From Apoda limacodes (Eukaryota > Arthropoda > Insecta > Lepidoptera > Limacodidae), in the NCBI GenBank assembly GCA_946406115.1, contig OX291545.1, positions 29,135,153-29,199,152 of the forward strand: 64,000 nucleotides of DNA. Direction: 5' to 3'. The stretch's first letter is position 1. Each line of letters begins with the position of its first letter. The notes under the pieces were generated by a model that saw only the letters and a program-made list of their open reading frames with translations, was not told where the DNA came from and did not search any database. Positions 1 through 12,179 of the stretch are shown here, piece after piece. The position numbers were made by a program, and so were the translations under genes.

Positions 1-215
1 CTGTGACTATCACTAACTCCGTGCGAGCTCCCAAACATATCCCTCCCCAAACCATAATCAGGCCGCCACCATAAGCCACTGTGTGTTCAAAATAAGACTG
101 TATGTGGCGTTCTCCTTTGCGTCTCCATATTCGCTGTCTCCCATCGATCTGTTTTAAAAGAACTCTGCACTCATCAGTAAAGAGAACCTGCTGCCATTCG
201 TTCAAATCCTTTTTT
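1..215 (-). pseudogene. Tc1-like transposase fragment, cut by the window edge
   Basis: The minus strand reads open for about 70 codons with the core of a Tc1/mariner DDE transposase: an FTDE block carrying the second catalytic aspartate, then DGR-rIWRRKGER and a glycine-rich GGGLIMVWGGI stretch. These are standard Tc1-family landmarks. Upstream of about position 215 the frame dissolves into AT-rich sequence, so the helix-turn-helix DNA-binding part and the first catalytic Asp are missing; the C-terminal part, if present, lies outside the window. No terminal inverted repeat is visible. It is a dead fragment or one end of a decayed copy. Confidence 0.85.
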
Positions 216-689
216 TGTGTTCCGCTAATTGTGCCGGTGTGTATATAACATAACATACTTTAAAGTCGACATGAATATAGTAACAAATAATTAGGTATGT
301 GGAACAATCTAAAAAAATGGAAGCGTAACAGCAGCAATAACTAAATACATGTAATTCGTTACGTGTTTTTAATTCATTATATTGTAGCACAGGTTAAACA
401 TTAGGTACTTATAAGATTGTAACTAATTGTAATATATTTTCTTACTGACATTGAAATATAAATATAAAAATAAAATATAATAAATATACTAGTTCTATGC
501 AGGATAACAAGTCAATAATAATAATACCAACAACTAACTAGATAGTTATGTTGACAATGTTATTTATTGCTTCTTGTGGTGTAGAAGTGCTCATTATTTT
601 GTAATTATTATTTCCATCATTTATACTATTTTTGTAATTATTATTTCCATCATATATACTATTCATCAACATCCATTGTTTATTTGAGT

Positions 690-1230
690 GTTTTTGTGAT
701 ATTATTCTTATATTTAACAATACTTAGGTGAAACATGTCTACCGAGTGAAAGTATTTGTTATAAGACTGTGTAAGCCAGTACATGAGGGATCGCAATCCA
801 GAGATCGTTCTGACTTTAACTGCAGCAAAGGGATAGTGAGGATGCGATTGTCTTATATGCGTTTTTGTAGGAACTTTGTAATTTATTTTATTATTTAAAG
901 AAATACAGTAATATTTATTGTGACGTAAATCGTACATAAACATCGCACCCAATAGCGTGCGTCTAGCGCTTAATTCTAATAGGTTGTATCTATGTATTAA
1001 ACGTGATCAGCAGCATTTCAAATGCAAGTTTGTAAATTTTTTTTTGGATTACTTCAATTTCATTGCTATACTTTTATAGATAGGATTCCAAAAGGAAATA
1101 CCATATTCTATTTGGGACCGAATGATTGTTTTATGAAGATAACTAATTCTAACATTCTATATGCTTTATCTATTACCAATATGAAGATTTAAATGCAATT
1201 TTTCGTCTACTAGTATACTAAGATCACGGA
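690..1230 (-). pseudogene. Decayed non-LTR retrotransposon, RT C-terminal region
   Basis: Read on the minus strand with frame changes, this stretch follows the region after the reverse transcriptase thumb of LINE ORF2: an FIKQSFGPK/NMVFPFWNP segment (family pattern 'rSqLEYgvpfWnP'), an IERVQKKF-like segment and then LELSARRTLLGAMFMYDL, close to the family pattern 'LesRR...amflYDl'. Positions 680-952 remain an open frame; the upstream half holds stops. Catalytic RT motifs are absent. It is a different LINE from the dominant family at 17-20 kb. Confidence 0.6.
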
Positions 1231-1239
1231 TATTTTCTA

Positions 1240-2830
1240 CTCTATTTAATATAGTACTACAAAGAGTATATAAGTAAAACGGTCTTAATCTGATTGTAAC
1301 TTAAAATGATCATTTTATGCCATTCATGACTTTGTATATTTTCAGATTTTCAGTATACAGTATGAAATTACTATGATAAAAACAATCACGTATATGATTT
1401 ATAACTTGTGGCACACCAAAAGTAACAGCAACCGAATCAACTCATACCCATTGCTGACCATTCTTTGGGTGCGATCGGTCAGATACGACTTAAACCACCG
1501 CCACAGGTTAGCCTTTATTCCATTGTATTATGCAATAGTTATGGCATTAGCTCTTGAAAATAATAACTATCAACTTATTCTACACATGTTTTCATTAAAA
1601 CGTAAGTGTACGACGAGCCCTTCGATGCTTGCCGCACAGCCTTGGGGTGATGCCTTTCACGAGAAGTTGCATGAGAAATTATAAGACGGAATTTAGGCGC
1701 ACACACACAGAAGAATATTCACTTGGTTCTAACACATATTTACAATTTTTCAAAACTGTACTCTTATATAGTTCGTATCTGATAGATACTCGTTGACTGT
1801 TTCTTGAATACTAGTCGTTTACAAATTTCGGTCCCATTTTTGTACTAAAATTTAAAAACCTTATTAAATTTAAAGGTTCTTCCATGGAACGTTCTAAATT
1901 AAGTACTTAAGTTATTGTACTTACAGTGGTGATCCAAAATCTAGACTGTAGAAAAACCTTAAGTACTCATAGCGCGTAGTCATACATATAAACTTGCACC
2001 AAGAGTGTAGGTATACCTGCGTAGCTATAAACAGCTGATTACACTTTAGGTCTCTATAGGATATAGCTACTGCACCAAGTGCATTACAAGAGCCTAGTGA
2101 ATACAAGAGTGTAAAGTTGCAGTCGTCCTATTCTTGTTTCACCCATAGAGTTATCCCTACCTTATTCCTTTTTCCATTTTTTCCCATACGAGTGAGAGAG
2201 AAAGTATGCATGTCCTAAACTGACAGCCTATTTTCACATTATTTTCATCGAAATACATTAAGGTAAAAAAAACACATTTTCGCGGGATGTCGCTCAGAGC
2301 GACTCGACACCTAACTTGGACCTATTATTACCTTACCTAGCAATAACAAATCATGTCTCTAGATTTCTGATTGGAAACTAACTACTCTACTTGATAATTG
2401 AATTCGACAACACATTTTGGTTACTTCTAATAGTAAGTATTTCTCTACTTTAATACTTTATACATTGGTTTAGAAAAGACAATAAAAAGAAACTAATTTA
2501 TGTACTTGCATCGAGAGATGTATTTTACCGATGTGGCGTGCGGTGTTAACAGTAAGTAAACGGACAATGCATGTCTCAGTAATCTCGGGACCAGATGGTT
2601 TTTACTGACTTGAATCGCTCGGCGATCGAATTGGCTACAGGAACTCAGTAAAATAAAAATTATTTTAATAAGTTCACATTTTAATAACATTTCCATATTT
2701 TTTTAGTTATCAAACGTAAGTAGGACCCTACTTATATTAACGTTCAACAAAGAAATTGCATTATTTTAAGTAATACTTAAGTACTTATCTATTATAAAAG
2801 TTTCCCTAAAATACAATCATAATTATTTTA
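1240..2830. other. AT-rich non-coding stretch
   Basis: I see no convincing coding exon, RNA gene or mobile-element end here. Short open frames at 1373-1684, 1921-2106 and 2493-2696 have no recognisable motif and no flanking splice signals. The stretch may hold part of the long first intron of gene A (minus strand). Confidence 0.4.
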
Positions 2831-2837
2831 CGTAATA

Positions 2838-3405
2838 GTTACTCGCTCGCACACGATGCGAGGTTCATTCGGTTTTTTCACGTATGCGGACTTCCCGTAT
2901 ACGTGGCCGCTGTTTACACAGCGTCTATTCGATACGCTTTACCAGCCGCCACACCGCCAGTCGTTGAGAGCACGCCATTTTCTTATAGTTGTCTAATGAT
3001 TTATCCCATATTATGGGTCGATACTCGATAGACGTGATAAATAACTCGATCGTAATCGGCAATCCACTTCGCCAAAGACATCACAAACACAACTGCCTGC
3101 TGCCTGTCCCCGCACGAGTCTCGTATACGAGAAATCAGTTTGTCCGTGTGAACGAATCAACGTAAACATAAGCGCCACTGAGCATCGCATTCGATAAAAT
3201 CGTTTCGAGAATCTCGCGTTCCCGGTCGGTGGCAAAACCTTACGGTATATGGGAAAAAATATGTCTCGAATACGAGATTTTATCACATAGACGCCGTGTG
3301 ATCGATTTACAGAGTTGCCATACAAATTTTGTTGTCACTACGATATTCGATAAAATCTCGTTTACGGTATACGAGAAACATTGCGCCGTGTGAACGAAGC
3401 CTAAA
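2838..3405. repeat. Non-coding element with internal short direct and inverted motifs
   Basis: Higher GC than its surroundings and built from recurring short words: CGATAAAATCG near 3190, CGAGATTTTATC near 3270, CGATAAAATCTCG near 3349; GTATACGAGAAA near 3123 and 3369; CGTGTGAACGAA near 3147 and 3391. The alternation of both orientations resembles a decayed foldback or MITE-type element. I cannot define clean termini or a target-site duplication. No protein is encoded. Confidence 0.35.
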
Positions 3406-3746
3406 GAGGAGGTTTCAGATGTACCTCCAATACCAAGGTATATTTAACCCTGAATTAAGGTTTGTAAAGACGTAGCTTATTTGTGGTTGACTATTTTATT
3501 AACATAATAATTATTAAAACATTTTTGTACCCTTTTTTCTTACTATTACCAACATGGAACTAAAGGCGAAACACACAATTTAATCAGAAAGTTAAATTAA
3601 CCTATCTTTTTTCCTTTTTATTTGACCCTAAATTATAGTTTTCTTGCTATCGGGGTTCCAATTTTTTTTCACTAAGACAAGTAGAGAAAAATGGGGACTA
3701 GAAATTTTACAGATTTTCTAATAGTATTCAGCTCAAATATACTCAC

Positions 3747-3899
3747 AAAAGTCCACATGGTTAAAAACATGGGTCGCCCTTTGAAAGGAATTTCATTCAT
3801 TTCTTTCATCGGAAACTTCAAATCCACATACATTTGGTCAAACCATAATGTGAACACATTTAACAATAATACAGACAAATGAAATAGAGGCACTATCAT
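3747..3899 (-). CDS. AIG1/ADTRP-like membrane hydrolase, gene A, exon 1 only
   Basis: Starts at ATG 3899 and gives 51 residues that align without gaps to exon 1 of gene C (51867-52019), and with one fewer residue to gene B (31482-31631): a first transmembrane helix (FHLSVLLLNVFTLWF), a short polar loop, and the start of helix 2 ending FLTMWTF. Thr47 matches the catalytic threonine of the AIG1/ADTRP family, integral membrane hydrolases that cleave fatty-acid esters of hydroxy fatty acids in vertebrates. The exon ends at a GTGAGT donor in phase 0, exactly as in the other two genes. Exon 2 (with the catalytic His) should lie at lower coordinates on this strand, but I find no match down to position 1. 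It is either beyond the window edge or lost; the exon itself has no stop. Confidence 0.75.
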
Positions 3900-3909
3900 T
3901 TTATTATAT

Positions 3910-5550
3910 TATATTATTAACGGTATAAATTATTTATTTAACTGTGACAGCCCGGCAACAATGGCGCAATTGATTCAGCGACTGATGAAGAAGCAAACAA
4001 TTTTATTTCTTCTTCATTAACGTAAGCGGCTGATTTCGGGGTGAAGGGCGAGTCCACAATCAAACGCTTATCGTCTTCAATTACTGTCATGTTTTGTTTC
4101 ATCGCTTACTACTTACTTACTACTTACTTACAAGCATTCTCTCGCGGCTTTGCTCGCGCTTTTGCTTATCGACGTAGGATTCCTACGGCAACTCCTTCTA
4201 AGAAGCTTACTGTAGTTTTGCTAATCCTCTTTGACCTAATCCGATTTACACTTGAAGTTATTCTAAGTAGATATGTCCTTTCCTTCTACTCAAAAAAATA
4301 CAATAAAATCAGCTCCGGGGTTAAGCCCAATTCCTTTTAAGCTTCTGTACGCTTTTAATCAAATTCACACTTGACATTTTTAAGTAGCCTTTCCCTAAGG
4401 TGCAAGCATCGCTCTACCAAATTTCATCGAGATCATTTCAAAGCTTAAGCCGTGAAAAGAACATAAACGGACAGACGTTGAGTTTTATAATATTGGTTGA
4501 ACGGTTGTGAGTATCCGATTTTATAGATGGGCATCGGTATGAATGACTCATTAATTTTTTTTTCTATTTAATTTACAACTGTTGTAAGCCGCAGATGGCC
4601 TTGACAACTACACGCGGACTAAGTTTTCACACAAAAAGTCACGCATACTGCGGTGATTAGAAGCCGCCATATGAAACAGTTTGCCTACTTGAGAAAGAGA
4701 GAGAAGACAGCTCCTTATCTCCATAGTTATTAACCCATTAGTAAAGAGACATTTTCAAGTGACTATTTTATAGATAAAAGACGATTATGATTATAGATAA
4801 AAGGCGCAATGATTAAGAGAAAATAACAGTAAATAACGTCGCACACGCGTTTTATATTTTAACCAAAAACCCAAAGACCTGCTGGCAGGGCCAACAGCAG
4901 CAGCGCAAATGATGTCTGTGTCTTTTAGACAAATGCATGCGTGAGCGCTCAAAAAACTGACGAGCAGACTATAATCTTTCCTGCTAATATTATAAAAAAG
5001 ACTTTGCCAGCGGCTCCGCCCGCCCTTAATTCGGTTATAGGCGTGGAACTCCTTCATTAACTGCAATTAATTAATTAGTTGTACTAATGAATTGCTATAG
5101 CATGCTATAGGTGCAGCAATAGTTCGTTTAACTCTTTTATAGTTATTCCCCAGGAACTTTTGAATTTTCAGGGATGAAAGTAGCCTACATGCTATTCCAG
5201 GATCTAACCTATATGTATGCCAAGTTTTATCCCGATCCGTCTAATGGTCAAAGAGTGATTGAGTAACAAACATCCATCCAGACATACAAACTTTCACATT
5301 AATAGTCTTAGTAGGATAAGACTAACTTTCACAAGTTTGGATGTTCAGATGTTTGTCACTCAATTACGCTTGGTTGAAGCGTGGAGAACTGGACGGATCG
5401 CGATGAAACTTATATAGGCACATATATAGGTTAAGTCCTGGAAAAGGTTATAGGATACTTTTTATCGCGAATAATTTAAACTTTCCGCGGGAATAACTAT
5501 AACTGAGCTAAAATGAACTATAGCTACAGCTATAGTTTGCAATATATCTG
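3910..5550. repeat. Dispersed repeat sequence, no gene
   Basis: Two typical repeat stretches are visible. From about 4130 to 4500 runs 'cgcggctttgctcgc' sequence ending in an accAAATTTCATCGAGAT motif and 'ataatattggt'. From about 5150 to 5500 are two tandem, diverged units, each with 'ggatgaaagtagcctacatg'-type or 'tggataGGTTaagtcctgg'-type text followed by a tail with 'gagtaacaaacatcc'. These resemble 3' regions of degenerate lepidopteran retroelements; the open frame at 4041-4340 inside them has no protein signature. Confidence 0.45.
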
Positions 5551-5559
5551 ATTTATCCG

Positions 5560-8500
5560 TTCCGTATTGCCTGTTGCATTTGTTGTTGATCAATTTTCAT
5601 ACGTGTATGATGGTGATGTATCTATACTTAAATATCATTGGTCCGCTGCATCAAGACCCTTTTAATTTAAACATTTATGTGTTAATAGTTAGCTGTACCT
5701 ATATAATTTTAGTTCTTTATCTTTCTTTCTTTTTTGTTATGGTAGTTAAGAATACTTTAAAACAAAGAAATAGATTTTTTATTTTTTATTTTTTTCTCTG
5801 TATAATGTTCTGTGGTAAAGGATATGTTTATTTAGCCAATTCAGCGAGCATGTATGTTTTTTTGGAGATCTGCCGGCGAAAAAAGGGCTCCACTTAAAAT
5901 CAGTGTTGTGGCTTTGACGGCAGCTTATGCTGTGTAGATACCCTATTTGGCATTATGCAACACAAAAAACTTGAAGTTACTAACCTTTTTTTTGTATTTT
6001 TGAATGTTTTGTTGTACCTATAATGTGTTGCTTATTTGCTTAATAGAAGTTTTTCTTTCTTTCTCTTTCTTTCAATATCAGAACTTCATCTACACTAATA
6101 TTATAAAAAGGAAAGATTTGATTGTTTGTTTGTTGGTATTGAATAAGCTACGAAATTACAGGACTGATTCTGAAAATTCTTTTACCATTAGAAGCCGATA
6201 TTATCTCTGATGAACATATGCAACTTTTTACCGCAGGAAAATGTTTCATTCCAACAGAAAAACGGGTAATATGACAACGGGTAGTAAGAATTATCCTTCC
6301 GTACTTATCTTTTTCACATTACTTCTGAACGGCTGAACCGATTGGGTTGAAATTTTATACGGGTATTTCGATGGTTTTCTGAATGATTTATAAATAAAAT
6401 TGGACCCGGTAGGTGGCGCTGCTGTCGGTATGTCAACTACTAAAAGGCTTGACCGATGGGCTTGAAATTTTGTATGTGTATTTCCATAGTTTCACAGACA
6501 CGAATGTATTATGCCATTAACGAGGAAAGATTTGATTGTTTGTTTTTTTTCTATAATTGAGGATTTGCCGTAAGAGTAGGCTCTTATACGCTCTTGTAGG
6601 CTTGATAACGAAATTTAGGGCGGGCGAAGCCTCTGACAGAAGCTAGTTAGTACTAAAATTAAGTAGTTCCACACCGATAACTGAATTTAGGGTGGACGGA
6701 GCCGTTGGCAAAATCTTGTATTCAATAAATATTTTAATACATTAGAGCGTCGATTATCCGAACGTCGATCAAAGGAACGACCGCTTAACCAAACTACTAC
6801 TACGCCCGCCCGTATTTAAGTCAAGACATGTCATTCATGAGCTTCACATACAAGGGTAAAAACTATCTGCTGATTCATCAGCAGATGGTTTATTAAAAAT
6901 CTTACTTTGATTAAGGCAAGATAAAATCTTATCTTATCAACCTGAAGGACAAACGAAAACGTTTACAATGGAGACAAAACTGGGCTCAATCGGAAAGCTT
7001 TGCCATGCCATGCAATAAGATATTGCCATGCATTGGTTTGAAATACAAACTGAAAGCGACCAGTATAAAATATCTGCCCTAAAAATAGTGCGTGACCTAG
7101 CCTCTTGTAATCTGATGGGCTTGCCTCGGTAGACAATGATTAAGGATTTTTTAAACGTTATTTGTACCTGTTATTACGTGTTTTATTTCAAGACTGTCTG
7201 CACTTTTTTTGTTTAATTCCTATTTATCATTCAATAAGTTTATAAATATTTAAATAGAACAGTTATCTGAAAAAACCGGTTCTCCAGACACCCGTGTGGC
7301 CCAATTAGAGCGGATAATCGACGCTCCACTGAATTTCATAATTACCTCCTATAAATTCACGTGAAGTTGCAACTTTAGTGCGCAAATGTCAACAAAATTC
7401 AAAGATAAACATAATACCTAATATTCAGCAAAAAATGGCTAGTAATAAGTAAGACTTTTCAAAGATATTCTACTCGTAACTAACCGGATCTAAATAACTT
7501 AATAACAATAACAAATGAAAAACACTTCTCATTATCTAATGTTATTACAAAGACGGCGATAAGGATAACCGATACAGATTTTAAAACAAAACAATTTAAC
7601 CATTATACACAATACTGCATTTTTCAAGACTTGCTAAAACTATAGCAGAAATGAAATCCTATATATAGGGAAATTCTGAGAAATAAAGAATTAAATTGCA
7701 ATTAAAAGAAGAACTTACAAAATGCATTCATTTACATTTTACATTCAAGAGAACCAACAATATTATCTACTATCTGTCGCGTGATGAACAAGGTATGAAT
7801 ATTTAAAATACGTACTACAATTTAGGCATACACCATTTCAACATTACCTAAGAGGTTTCTTTGTTTTCTATAAAGACAAGTGCATTGAATTAAAAAAAAA
7901 GCAAGTCTTGGAAATTCACGCATGAATGTGTTTACATGAACTGAAAAAAATTGCAAGGAAACCTGCATAATGGTATGTGTAATGCATATTATGAGAATAG
8001 TAACCTATGCGTATACCTATAATAGAAAGGGTAGTTTTTGTCAAATAGTGAAAACAAGGTCTATATTTTACATTTTAGCATTGCAGCCTGCTTTACCGAC
8101 AGGCAGACAGATAGCACACAGCTATAAAGGTTTGACTATGATACCCTAGTGGGTTTATAAAAGAATTATATGTTTTTAAATTTTTTAATCAACAAAACAA
8201 CAATTACAACTATTTGTACAGTTTTTAATCAACAAACTATGAAGTGTCACCTCCTCAAGGTTTGAAATTCAAAAGTTTCCACTCTTAACGATGCTTACAA
8301 CATAAAAGGAAATCGTAGTCTAAATTTACTATTTTTATCTTCAGCAATTTTGCCTGGGCGATGATGGCAGTCATTAAAAAAAAATTCTATGACCTTTAAT
8401 GTTCTTAGGAGTTAAATTTAGAAAAAATATCATTCCCTACAATATTTTCGTAATCTATAAGCGTAAAGTTACATTATTACCTTGTCAGCTGCACGCGGTT

Positions 8501-8900
8501 CTCGCCCTTAGGGGTTGATTTTCAAAACAACTTTCTATCAACGATGCCTACAAAACAAAATCAACCCGTGATCCAAATCCCAAATTTCTATTCTTAACAA
8601 TTTCTAGATGATAATTTAGTCAGTACTTCGTTTTATTTTTCACACAAACTCCCCCTTTTCTCCGCTTTGGATATGTTTTATTCATTGTGCTGAAGAACAT
8701 TTATGTACACCAAGTTTGAGCATAGAAACATTATTTTCCAAACAAACTGCCCACTGCTATTTTCCCCTTCAAGTATTTAATTTTAAAAATGCTTAAAGAC
8801 ATGTTTGATTAATTGTGTTGAATAGCATTAGTTCTAGATTCAACATAAAAAAATTACTATTTTTCACACTATACCGATTATTTATATCATAATAAAAATA
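5560..8900. other. Gene-poor AT-rich region with repeat fragments
   Basis: 6090-6640 carries a common insect repeat pattern (ctaatattataaaaaggaaag, then gaaccgattgggttgaaatttt, recurring near 6110 and 6522), with a partial internal duplication around 6305-6490. 8220-8880 holds diverged units of the 'cAAACT...CTCC...gtgTTGAAnAncATTa' type that reappear near 58.6-59.4, 60.7 and 63.3-63.6 kb. I see no coding exon. Open frames at 5574-5897 and 6004-6210 are low-complexity and hydrophobic without family motifs. Confidence 0.4.
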
Positions 8901-8905
8901 TTTTT

Positions 8906-9265
8906 GAAGTGAAACTTCTTTAGCGGCGCTGTGCACTTTTTTTGTGATGGGTAAAAACTGTTAAACTCGCGTCAGGTCACGTGTCCTGATCGAAAATTCA
9001 TAAGATGTCACTCGCGTTAGGACAGGTGACCTTTATTTACATTAGGTTAGTTTTTATTTTTATTATATGGCGAATATGAGTAGTACAGGGAGGTTGGATA
9101 TGGAATTTTAATTCTATGACAAATTGAGCTGTCAAATATACAACGTCAAAAAATTAAATAAACAAAAGTTATTATTTTAAATAAGTAAATATAGATAAGA
9201 AGTGATGGGAAGTAAATAGCGAGTATGTTTTCACTTCTGCCAGCACTCCCGGAGTGCAACCCGGT
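8906..9265 (+). mobile_element. Short non-coding inverted-terminal element, copy 1
   Basis: Begins GAAGTGAAACTTCTTTAGCGG and ends with GTTTTCACTTC followed by a small perfect hairpin GCACTCCCGGAGTGC and a T-rich run. The beginning and the end are shared with 40077-40858, including the words TTTAGCGGC, GTTAAACTCGCGTCAGGTCA and CTGATCGAAAATTCAT. The start and end words GAAGTGAAAAC/GTTTTCACTTC are inverse complements, so this is a short-TIR non-autonomous DNA element or a similar foldback. It encodes nothing recognisable. Confidence 0.6.
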
Positions 9266-9269
9266 TTTT

Positions 9270-10500
9270 TTTTTTTTTGTTTTCCTTTTACCCGAAGACT
9301 CTTGTGGTTTTTCTGGGTAATAAAATAGAAAATATATATCTACAAAAGAATATATAATTTATTACAACGTTTTTATCAAATATACCTAAATAAAATAGTA
9401 TAATAGGCAATTGTGGTAAAACTGGTTGTTCCAGTATACGTTTGACCCGTCGATAAGAAGATACCTGCGATTGCGCATCTGTGAGATTGGTCAGTAGGTT
9501 TGACCGTCTAGCATGATAATACACTGCGCTGGCGCAGTACTGGTTTGCAAATTAGTTGCTATTTTATACCATCGATTTGTTGTCGAAATGTGGTTCGAAA
9601 TTTTTATTTTATTACTAAGTATATTAATTGCGGCTGTTAATAATATCGTCAAACGGAAGTTTTGACCAAAGGTCTTGCTAGTTTTGTCTTCCAGATCTGC
9701 AAATTCATTCAGTTCATTCTAGCCATTCAAATTTTGCGTTTAGTGTGGATCATTATCTCATTTAGCATATGATCGGTCACAAAAAGGTGAAAACAGTCCA
9801 ATTCAAGCTTGTGGAAACGCAACGACTGGTGCGAATGCGGTTAGGTGGAGGACAATTTTGCCAAATCGAGCCATCCTTGGCCTTATAGGTATATTATCGA
9901 TGTCAGATTAATGAGTGTTTTCTCCAGTTCAGAATCTGAATCACAAGTTTTTTGCATTCCAGTAGGTTCATGCGCTTCGAGAATATTTTTCCGGTCAAAA
10001 TCTTTATGGTTACTAACACGGTCAGATTAATTTCTACTGTTTTTAAATATCGAATCATTTTTTTTCATCTTCAAGCTTTAAGCTTTAGCTGTTTTCTTTT
10101 CTGTGATTTGTCTTTTCATTTTACCCTAAAACAACATACCTAATAATTTGAAACGCTTATCTCCAGCAGTGGACTGCAAAAGGCTGATAGATCAATAAAC
10201 AGCAAACCAGAATCATCAAAATAACTAAGCAATAGCACTGGTCGAATTGATGTAATCTTACATTTATAATCAGTTACAGTTATAAACAAAGTTGTAGTAA
10301 TACATATTATAATATTATTATATTAACATTCAATTATAAATAATAATTATTACTATTAGTTTGATACAAACAGTAAAATATAGTGTTCTAAAACTTTTAA
10401 ACTACCATCAATATTGTAAAAACATTAAAAAAAAATATTAATGACTATACAAAATAAATAAAATATAATAAAATATAAAAATAATTATTATTATAGCCAA
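9270..10500. other. Intergenic, no supported gene
   Basis: A minus-strand open frame (9288-9524) and plus frames near 9845-10143 lack family motifs. Positions 10165-10195 carry 'ccagcagtggactgcaaaaggctga', the usual 3' end of a lepidopteran LINE also seen complete at 49.7 kb, so at least one LINE tail lies here. 10200-10500 is very AT-rich. Confidence 0.35.
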
Positions 10501-10673
10501 TAAGTAATAAAAAAAGTCACGTCCTATGTCTGGTGGGACCAGACCCCAAACTAATTTACGCAGACCCTACGCACAAGCAAACCAGATCCGGACTGCGGTG
10601 AGGGGATTGTTTTCACGGCTAGTTCATAAACCGAAGCTACCAAGGTCCCTGGGACCCCACCAGTATTTATGAG

Positions 10674-10785
10674 CAACTCGCCAGATTCGCAACTCACCAG
10701 ATTCTCAACTCGCCAGATTCGCAACTCGCCAGATTCTCAACTTGCCAGATTCGCTACTAGCCAGATTCTTAACTCGCCAGAATTT
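10674..10785. repeat. 16-bp minisatellite, seven units
   Basis: Seven head-to-tail units of CAACTCGCCAGATTCG, with a C/T or G/T alternation at the last base and increasing divergence in the last three units. The array directly abuts the 3' tail of the minus-strand 5S-derived SINE at 10795-10972. It is not a CRISPR array: there are no spacers. Confidence 0.85.
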
Positions 10786-10794
10786 TAATTTGTG

Positions 10795-10972
10795 TTCGTA
10801 AATTACGTAAATCGTGGTACGGAATCCACAGTGTGCTAGTCCGACTTGCACTTGACCGATGTTAATAACCCGGAAGTAAATTTACGGAATTTACGAAAAA
10901 AGACCAAAACAATAAGTGTGCCGCTAAGCGGTCACCATCCAAGTACTGACTAAGCCCGACGTTGTTTAACTT
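10795..10972 (-). repeat. 5S-rRNA-derived SINE copy
   Basis: On the minus strand the head reads gttaaacAACGTCGGGC, then AGTACTTGGATGG-TGACCGC, matching the 3' half of eukaryotic 5S rRNA including its internal RNA polymerase III control region. One G is missing from the GATGGG word. It then passes into a tail with cgtaaatt and 'agtGCAAGTCGGACTaGCAC' text, also found after the 5S words at 33.1 kb. A true 5S gene would need about 120 nt of match including the 5' half, which is missing here. Confidence 0.75.
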
Positions 10973-10984
10973 TGAATACTTCTT

Positions 10985-12170
10985 TCCAATAAACAAATGT
11001 TTTACAGTTTCTCTTAATAATAAGTTAAATGGTGCTGTACATGTAATTTATAATAATAATGGCTTGGGCGCGTCACAAACTTGGCCGGTTTTTATTATTT
11101 GTGTATACTTTAGAGTTCACACTATATTTTTAAGTATAAGTTTGAATTTTGTATGTATTACTGTTCTTACAATAGAACAGTAGCAACGAAAATATGTTTC
11201 TTGTATCAGGACTCCCCAAACAAATGTGTTACTGTTTCTCTTAATACAATTGCTTGATGGCGTTGTACTGGTAGTTTTCTCTGTTACATTATCCATGCCC
11301 TCTATTCTAAGATTTGTGTACTTCTTTTCAAAAAAACATAATATTAATACTAAAGAGAAATTTGATGTTGGTTATGCATAAATGACTCTATTAGTTACCA
11401 ACTTCCTCTTTGTAACATATGTAGAACAAACAACTCAACTGGTTGACTACTTATTTAAACATATGCTTTTTATTGAACCATGAGAGTTATATACTGACAT
11501 AACCAATCTCAAAAATTAAGTTTTAAGAAGAAAAAACAAAGCTTAGTATTTTCAAAAATACTTCCCACTTAAAGGGACCCTTCATAATAATAAGCCAAAA
11601 TTCTAACATTACCCAGTGTTGCGAAATAAGTATATGTAATAGCTTAACGAAAGACCGAAAGAACAGATGAAGGTGATGATAAGCACTCACCAACAGACCG
11701 CTTCCAGGATCATCCAGGGGGCCCCCAGTAAGCACATCCACAGGACTGGTTCAGTTGAATTCCACTCACACTGTTTATATGATGCGAACACGTAATTTTG
11801 AAAGTTTATATGAAGTTTTGGTTATTTTTGATTTGTAACGATGTTACCGGTCGGTGCGTAGTATAGCAAATAATTACGTCTTAGGTCCACCGCTTGGTGG
11901 CGCGCTTGAAGTGCCGTGAACATATAACAATCTCTGTTTTATTGTATATACATTACTAAGACGTAAGGTCGATTTTCGAGTGAATTAATAGATAAAAGAA
12001 ATCTATATGGTGCTTAGGTGAGTACCTACTTACAATATGAAACACCCAGTTATATTTACCTGCCTATATCTATCTAGCGACAGCGATCTTGGGAGTAACA
12101 TGGCACACAAAATACGTCTTTATTATTCACAAACAATTATTAAAAACAGTCGTTAATTAACTTAATCTAC
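10985..12170. other. Intergenic, no supported gene
   Basis: 11221-11260 repeats words seen at 10990-11030 (caaatgtt[tg]tactgtttctcttaata), a diverged local direct duplication. A minus frame at 11523-11741 has a GTGAGT-like donor near 11690 but no recognisable protein. 11830-11960 is more GC-rich ('ccaccgcttggtggcgcgctt') and could be an LTR or other repeat remnant; I cannot define ends. Confidence 0.3.
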
Positions 12171-12179
12171 CTAGCTCCT

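Noticed and set aside
4041..4340. Hydrophobic 99-codon ORF as a membrane protein gene
   Set aside because: Overlaps dispersed-repeat text (cgcggctttgctcgc) that recurs in non-coding form elsewhere in the window.
9587..9664. Start of a cytochrome P450 (MWFEIFILLLSILIAAV)
   Set aside because: Looks like a signal anchor, but the frame stops after 25 codons and no P450 motif (ExxR, FxxGxxxC) or splice donor follows.
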